A stretch of DNA of 9,139 nucleotides from Desulfobacterales bacterium (GTDB lineage Bacteria; Desulfobacterota; DSM-4660; Desulfatiglandales; Desulfatiglandaceae). Made by a program: the position numbers and the translations under genes. How positions within the stretch are numbered: the stretch's first letter is position 1; each line of letters starts with the position of its first letter. The stretch covers positions 1 through 9,139 of the forward strand of contig JAMOVZ010000125.1 of NCBI GenBank assembly GCA_027061865.1, written 5' to 3'. The notes beneath the pieces were generated by a model, which did no database searches, was not told the origin of the DNA, and worked only from the letters and a program-made list of their open reading frames with translations. This document shows, one piece after another, positions 6,341 to 9,139 of this stretch.

Positions 6341-7528
6341 ATGCGAGAAGTGCTAATTGTGAGCGCCTGCAGAACCCCCATTGGGGATTTCGGCGGCACC
6401 CTTAGCTCCGTTAGCGCCAATGACCTGGGTGCGCTGGTGATCAAAGAGGCCATAGGGAGGGCGGGCATTCGAAAAGAGGATGTGGACGAAGTCATTATGG
6501 GATGCGTGCTCCCTCACGGCCTTGGGCAAAACCCTGCCAGGCAGGCCATGGTAAAGGCGGAGCTTCCTTGGGATGTGGGAGCCATCACCGTAAACAAGGT
6601 ATGCGGCTCGGGCCTCAAGGCGGTTATGCTCGCTGCCCAGGCCATCAAGTGCGGGGATGCTGATGTGGTGGTGGCAGGCGGCCAAGAGAATATGAACCTG
6701 TGCCCCTACATGCTCCTGAAGGCAAGGGGCGGCTACCGTATGGGAAATGATGCAGCAGTGGATGCCATGGTGTATGATGGCCTATGGGACCATGTAAATG
6801 ATTTCCACATGGGAATGAGCGCGGAACTGGTGGCTGAAAAATATGGTGTGAGCCGTGAAGACATGGATGCCTTTGCCCTTTCCTCGTACCAGAAGGCCTG
6901 GAAGGCGATTGAGGAGGGCAAGTTCAGGGATGAGATAGTGCCTGTGGAAGTGCCTGTGAGAAAAGGCGAGCCGAAGCTGTTTGATACAGACGAAGTCCCT
7001 TTGAGGGAACCCAAGACCACCAAGGAGGCACTTGCCCGCCTGAGACCCGCTTTTAAGAAGGATGGGAAGGTGACTGCCGGTAATGCCTCCAAGATCAGTG
7101 ACGGGGCATCCGCCTTGGTGCTCATGGCAAGGGAGAAGGCAGAGGCCCTGGGGTGTAAGCCATTGGTCAGGGTTGGGGCCCAGGGTTCAGCCGGAATAGA
7201 CATGAAGTATGTGCTGGTCGCTCCCATCTATTCTATTCCCCGGGTCCTTGCCAAGGACGGGTTAAAGGTGGGCGATGTGGATCTTCACGAGATAAACGAG
7301 GCGTTTAGCTCCTCATCTGTTGCCATTAACAGGGAGCTCAAGATCGACCCAGAAAGGGTGAATGTCCATGGGGGCTCGGTTGCACTTGGACACCCCATTG
7401 GGGCAAGTGGCGCAAGGGTGCTCACCACCCTCATTTATGCCATGAAGGACAGGGGGGCGGAGGTAGGGCAGGCAAGCCTTTGTCTTGGAGGGGGTGAAGC
7501 AGTAACGCTGGTGGTATATAATGTCTGA
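6341..7528 (+). CDS. Acetyl-CoA acetyltransferase-type thiolase, first paralogue
   Basis: A 395-residue thiolase, the normal length for the family, which joins two acetyl-CoA into acetoacetyl-CoA or runs the reverse cleavage with CoA in the cytoplasm. Catalytic residues are in place: nucleophile Cys88 in NKVCGSG, Asn319 in NEAF, His351 in GHPIG, and the second Cys381 in SLCLGGG. Start ATG 6341 follows an AAAGGAGAG Shine-Dalgarno site at normal spacing and a good promoter. Several positions depart from the consensus: the loop after Cys381 is GGGEAVTL instead of the usual GGGQG or GGGMG, NEAF is followed by SSSS instead of the usual AAQ, and VLVAPIYSIP replaces the usual MGxGPxPA segment. These lie near the active site or substrate pocket, so a changed acyl-chain preference is possible. 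It heads an operon with a second thiolase and a crotonase. Confidence 0.93.
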   Translation: MREVLIVSACRTPIGDFGGTLSSVSANDLGALVIKEAIGRAGIRKEDVDEVIMGCVLPHGLGQNPARQAMVKAELPWDVGAITVNKVCGSGLKAVMLAAQAIKCGDADVVVAGGQENMNLCPYMLLKARGGYRMGNDAAVDAMVYDGLWDHVNDFHMGMSAELVAEKYGVSREDMDAFALSSYQKAWKAIEEGKFRDEIVPVEVPVRKGEPKLFDTDEVPLREPKTTKEALARLRPAFKKDGKVTAGNASKISDGASALVLMAREKAEALGCKPLVRVGAQGSAGIDMKYVLVAPIYSIPRVLAKDGLKVGDVDLHEINEAFSSSSVAINRELKIDPERVNVHGGSVALGHPIGASGARVLTTLIYAMKDRGAEVGQASLCLGGGEAVTLVVYNV

Positions 7529-7530
7529 AG

Positions 7531-7575
7531 AGTGAGGCGTGAAGGGTGGGGTGTGAGGGGTGAGGTGAAGAGGGG
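7531..7575 (+). repeat. Tandem degenerate G-rich heptamer array with four G-runs
   Basis: Five head-to-tail heptamers of form NGTGRRG fill 7531-7565: AGTGAGG, CGTGAAG, GGTGGGG, TGTGAGG, GGTGAGG. A sixth copy, GGTGAAG at 7564-7570, overlaps the last by two bases. The same strand has four runs of three or more G at 7544-7546, 7548-7551, 7557-7560 and 7572-7575, with loops of 1, 5 and 11 bases, which meets a loose G-quadruplex pattern. The array begins two bases after the thiolase stop codon and lies entirely between the two genes. Its function is unknown. Confidence 0.75.
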
Positions 7576-7604
7576 TTTTTATTAGGGTAAAATTTATTGG
7601 ACAG

Positions 7605-7610
7605 AAGGAG
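7605..7610 (+). promoter_or_regulatory. Shine-Dalgarno site of the second thiolase
   Basis: AAGGAG ends eight bases before the ATG at 7619, a normal spacing. Between the heptamer array and this site is a T- and A-rich stretch (about 7576-7598) with a TAAAAT that could serve as a -10 box, but no matching -35 box was found, so translation from a transcript begun upstream of the first thiolase is the simpler reading. Confidence 0.7.
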
Positions 7611-7618
7611 AGTGAGTT

Positions 7619-8902
7619 ATGAGAGATGTGGTGATTGTTTCTGGGGCAAGGACTGCCATTGGGAATTTTGGAGGGACCTTGAAGGATACGCCAGTTGTCC
7701 AACTGGGTGCCGTTGTGCTCAAGGAGACACTGAAAAAGGGGAACCTCAAACCCATGGCCACTGATGAATTGATCCAAGTGGAGCCTGACGCCATCAAAGG
7801 GGCGGGAAGGATAGAGTTGGAAAAGGAAGGTTACGATTACGATGACTCTGCCCAGCCGATACAGATAGATGAGGTGATCATGGGAAATGTGGTAGGCGCA
7901 GGCCAGGGGCAGAATGTGGCAAGGCAAGCCATGATACGGGCGGGCATCTCCAAAGAGACTCCCGCCTTTACGGTGAACAAGGTGTGCGCCTCTGGCATGA
8001 AGGCCGTGGCCCTTGCCACCCAGGCGATCAGGGCGGGAGAGGCGGATGTGGTCTTGGCAGGCGGCATGGAGAACATGAGCAGGATCCCTTATGCACTTCC
8101 TGCCGCACGGTGGGGGGCCAGGATGAACAACACCGACCTTGTGGACCTCATGATCATGGATGGGCTGTTTGAGATATTCTATGGGTATCACATGGGAATC
8201 ACGGCCGAAAACATTGCCGAAAAGTACGGCATCACCCGCCAGGAACAAGACGAGTTGGGGGCCTTAAGCCATCAAAGGGCGCGCAATGCCATAGAAGATG
8301 GTATCTTTAAAGATGAGATTGTCCCTGTGGTAATCCCTCAAAGAAAGGGGGACCCAATTGTGTTCGATACGGATGAGCGGCCCATGGATACCAGTGTTGA
8401 AAAGATGGCTAGATTAAGGCCCGCCTTCAAAAAGGATGGGACCGTCACTGCAGGTAATGCATCAGGCATAAACGATGCGGCAGCAGCACTGCTTCTCATG
8501 TCGGCCCAGAAGGCTCAAGACCTTGGCCTCACCCCCCTTGCAAAGGTAAAGGCATATGGCTCGGCTGGCCTGGACCCTGCCTACATGGGCCTAGGCCCTA
8601 TTCCGGCCGTTAGAAAGGTCCTGCGCAAAGAGGGCCTCAACGTAGAGGACTTTGGTGTGGTAGAGCTAAACGAGGCCTTTGCAGCACAGGCCATAGCCTG
8701 CATGAGGGAGCTTGGCCTTGACACAGAAAAGGTCAATGTGCTCGGCAGCGGCATATCTCTTGGCCATCCCATAGGCTGCACAGGGGCCCGCATCATCCTG
8801 ACCCTGGCCAAAGAGATGGAGAGAAAGGGACATGAGCTAGGTCTTGCCTCTCTTTGTATTGGAGGAGGCATGGGCATGGCTATGGTTTTGGAGCGTGTTT
8901 AA
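7619..8902 (+). CDS. Acetyl-CoA acetyltransferase-type thiolase, second paralogue with N-terminal-half insertion
   Basis: A 427-residue thiolase with the full canonical active site: Cys123 in NKVCASG, Asn351 in NEAFAAQ, His383 in GHPIG, Cys413 in LCIGGGMG. Predicted reaction: reversible condensation of two acetyl-CoA to acetoacetyl-CoA. It is longer than the usual roughly 390-400 residues because about 35 extra residues (about 46-80, acidic and Lys-rich, including EPDAIKG and EKEGYDYDD) sit between the first helices and the IDEVIMG strand. Similar insertions are, from memory, found in thiolases of other deltaproteobacteria, so this is probably a subfamily trait and not an error. The nucleophile is 35 residues further along than in its upstream neighbour, otherwise the two align well. 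The crotonase start follows 29 bases after the stop, consistent with one operon. Confidence 0.93.
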   Translation: MRDVVIVSGARTAIGNFGGTLKDTPVVQLGAVVLKETLKKGNLKPMATDELIQVEPDAIKGAGRIELEKEGYDYDDSAQPIQIDEVIMGNVVGAGQGQNVARQAMIRAGISKETPAFTVNKVCASGMKAVALATQAIRAGEADVVLAGGMENMSRIPYALPAARWGARMNNTDLVDLMIMDGLFEIFYGYHMGITAENIAEKYGITRQEQDELGALSHQRARNAIEDGIFKDEIVPVVIPQRKGDPIVFDTDERPMDTSVEKMARLRPAFKKDGTVTAGNASGINDAAAALLLMSAQKAQDLGLTPLAKVKAYGSAGLDPAYMGLGPIPAVRKVLRKEGLNVEDFGVVELNEAFAAQAIACMRELGLDTEKVNVLGSGISLGHPIGCTGARIILTLAKEMERKGHELGLASLCIGGGMGMAMVLERV

Positions 8903-8931
8903 CAAATACTAAAATTACAAGGAGAGCGGCG

Positions 8932-9139
8932 ATGGACTACAAAAACATAATCTTTGAAAAACAAGGAAACATTGCAGTCATCAAGTTTAATAGGCCCAAG
9001 GCCTTGAATGCCATCAACCCCGATGTGCTCAAAGAGCTCGGACAGGCCCTGGATGAGATTGAGGCTGACAAGAATTTGAAGGTGTTGGTCCTTACCGGGG
9101 AGGGAGAAAAGGCCTTTGTGGCAGGGGCTGATATCTCGG
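8932..9139 (+). CDS. Enoyl-CoA hydratase/crotonase, N-terminal part (runs off the window)
   Basis: The first 69 codons of a crotonase-superfamily protein, beginning MDYKNIIFEKQGNIAVIKFN. The RPKALNAI segment and the GEKAFVAGADIS motif at the very end are the family signature; the AGADI stretch supplies one of the two oxyanion-hole backbone amides. The catalytic glutamates expected near residues 110-145 are past the window, so hydratase activity itself cannot be checked. Start ATG 8932 has an AAGGAG site (8919-8924) seven bases upstream. Coming right after two thiolases, it is most likely a 3-hydroxybutyryl-CoA dehydratase (crotonase, Crt type) acting on C4 acyl-CoA, but the superfamily is broad and the fragment is too short to separate members. 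Confidence 0.9.
   Translation, partial: MDYKNIIFEKQGNIAVIKFNRPKALNAINPDVLKELGQALDEIEADKNLKVLVLTGEGEKAFVAGADIS

Noticed and set aside
7531..7575. CRISPR array
   Set aside because: The units are 7 bases long and contiguous, without spacers.
7566..7590. Rho-independent terminator after the first thiolase
   Set aside because: A T-run follows GGGG, but there is no complementary C-rich arm to form a stem.
7313..8248. Long open frame on the minus strand across both thiolases
   Set aside because: It is antisense to two well-supported genes and includes the intergenic repeat. The product is His/Pro-rich with no recognisable domain, as expected from the reverse of biased codons.

Overview
The window reads as a chromosomal segment of a Gram-negative anaerobe, most likely a Desulfobacterota (Deltaproteobacteria-type) organism. 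This is an inference. The signs are a bifunctional class A penicillin-binding protein, a large hybrid histidine kinase with a periplasmic binding-protein sensor, a lone cheW, an aminotransferase of a type I associate with sulfate-reducing and syntrophic bacteria, and a thiolase-thiolase-crotonase cluster typical of short-chain acyl-CoA metabolism. Base composition is moderate and looks even throughout. No mobile element, CRISPR array, tRNA or rRNA was seen.

Left part, + strand (1-4167): the 3' end of a PBP1A gene runs into an approximately 1167-residue hybrid sensor kinase whose start lies inside the PBP gene. The kinase has an export signal, a periplasmic ABC_sub_bind-type sensor, one membrane helix, three PAS domains, a HisKA/HATPase core and a C-terminal receiver.

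Middle, - strand (4150-6139): a PLP-dependent aminotransferase is followed after 139 bases by cheW. The cheW 3' end overlaps the kinase 3' end by 18 bp, so the two genes converge with no room for a terminator between them.

A 200-bp divergent intergenic region (6140-6340) carries good sigma70-like promoters facing both ways and a short palindrome at the predicted start of the rightward transcript.

Right part, + strand (6341-9139): two thiolase paralogues and the start of an enoyl-CoA hydratase/crotonase, each with a clear Shine-Dalgarno site. They look like one operon for acetoacetyl-CoA formation or cleavage and interconversion of C4 acyl-CoAs (beta-oxidation or its reversal). The gap between the thiolases holds a tandem array of degenerate G-rich heptamers with four G-runs. 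Thiolase 1 departs from the usual consensus at the C-terminal active-site loop, and thiolase 2 has an extra 35 residues before the catalytic cysteine.

I found no convincing undescribed system. The most interesting items are the heptamer/G-run array, the divergent control region, the unusual thiolase pair, and the arrangement of the kinase gene: an overlapping start, a strong Shine-Dalgarno-like sequence without a start codon, and a convergent overlap with cheW.
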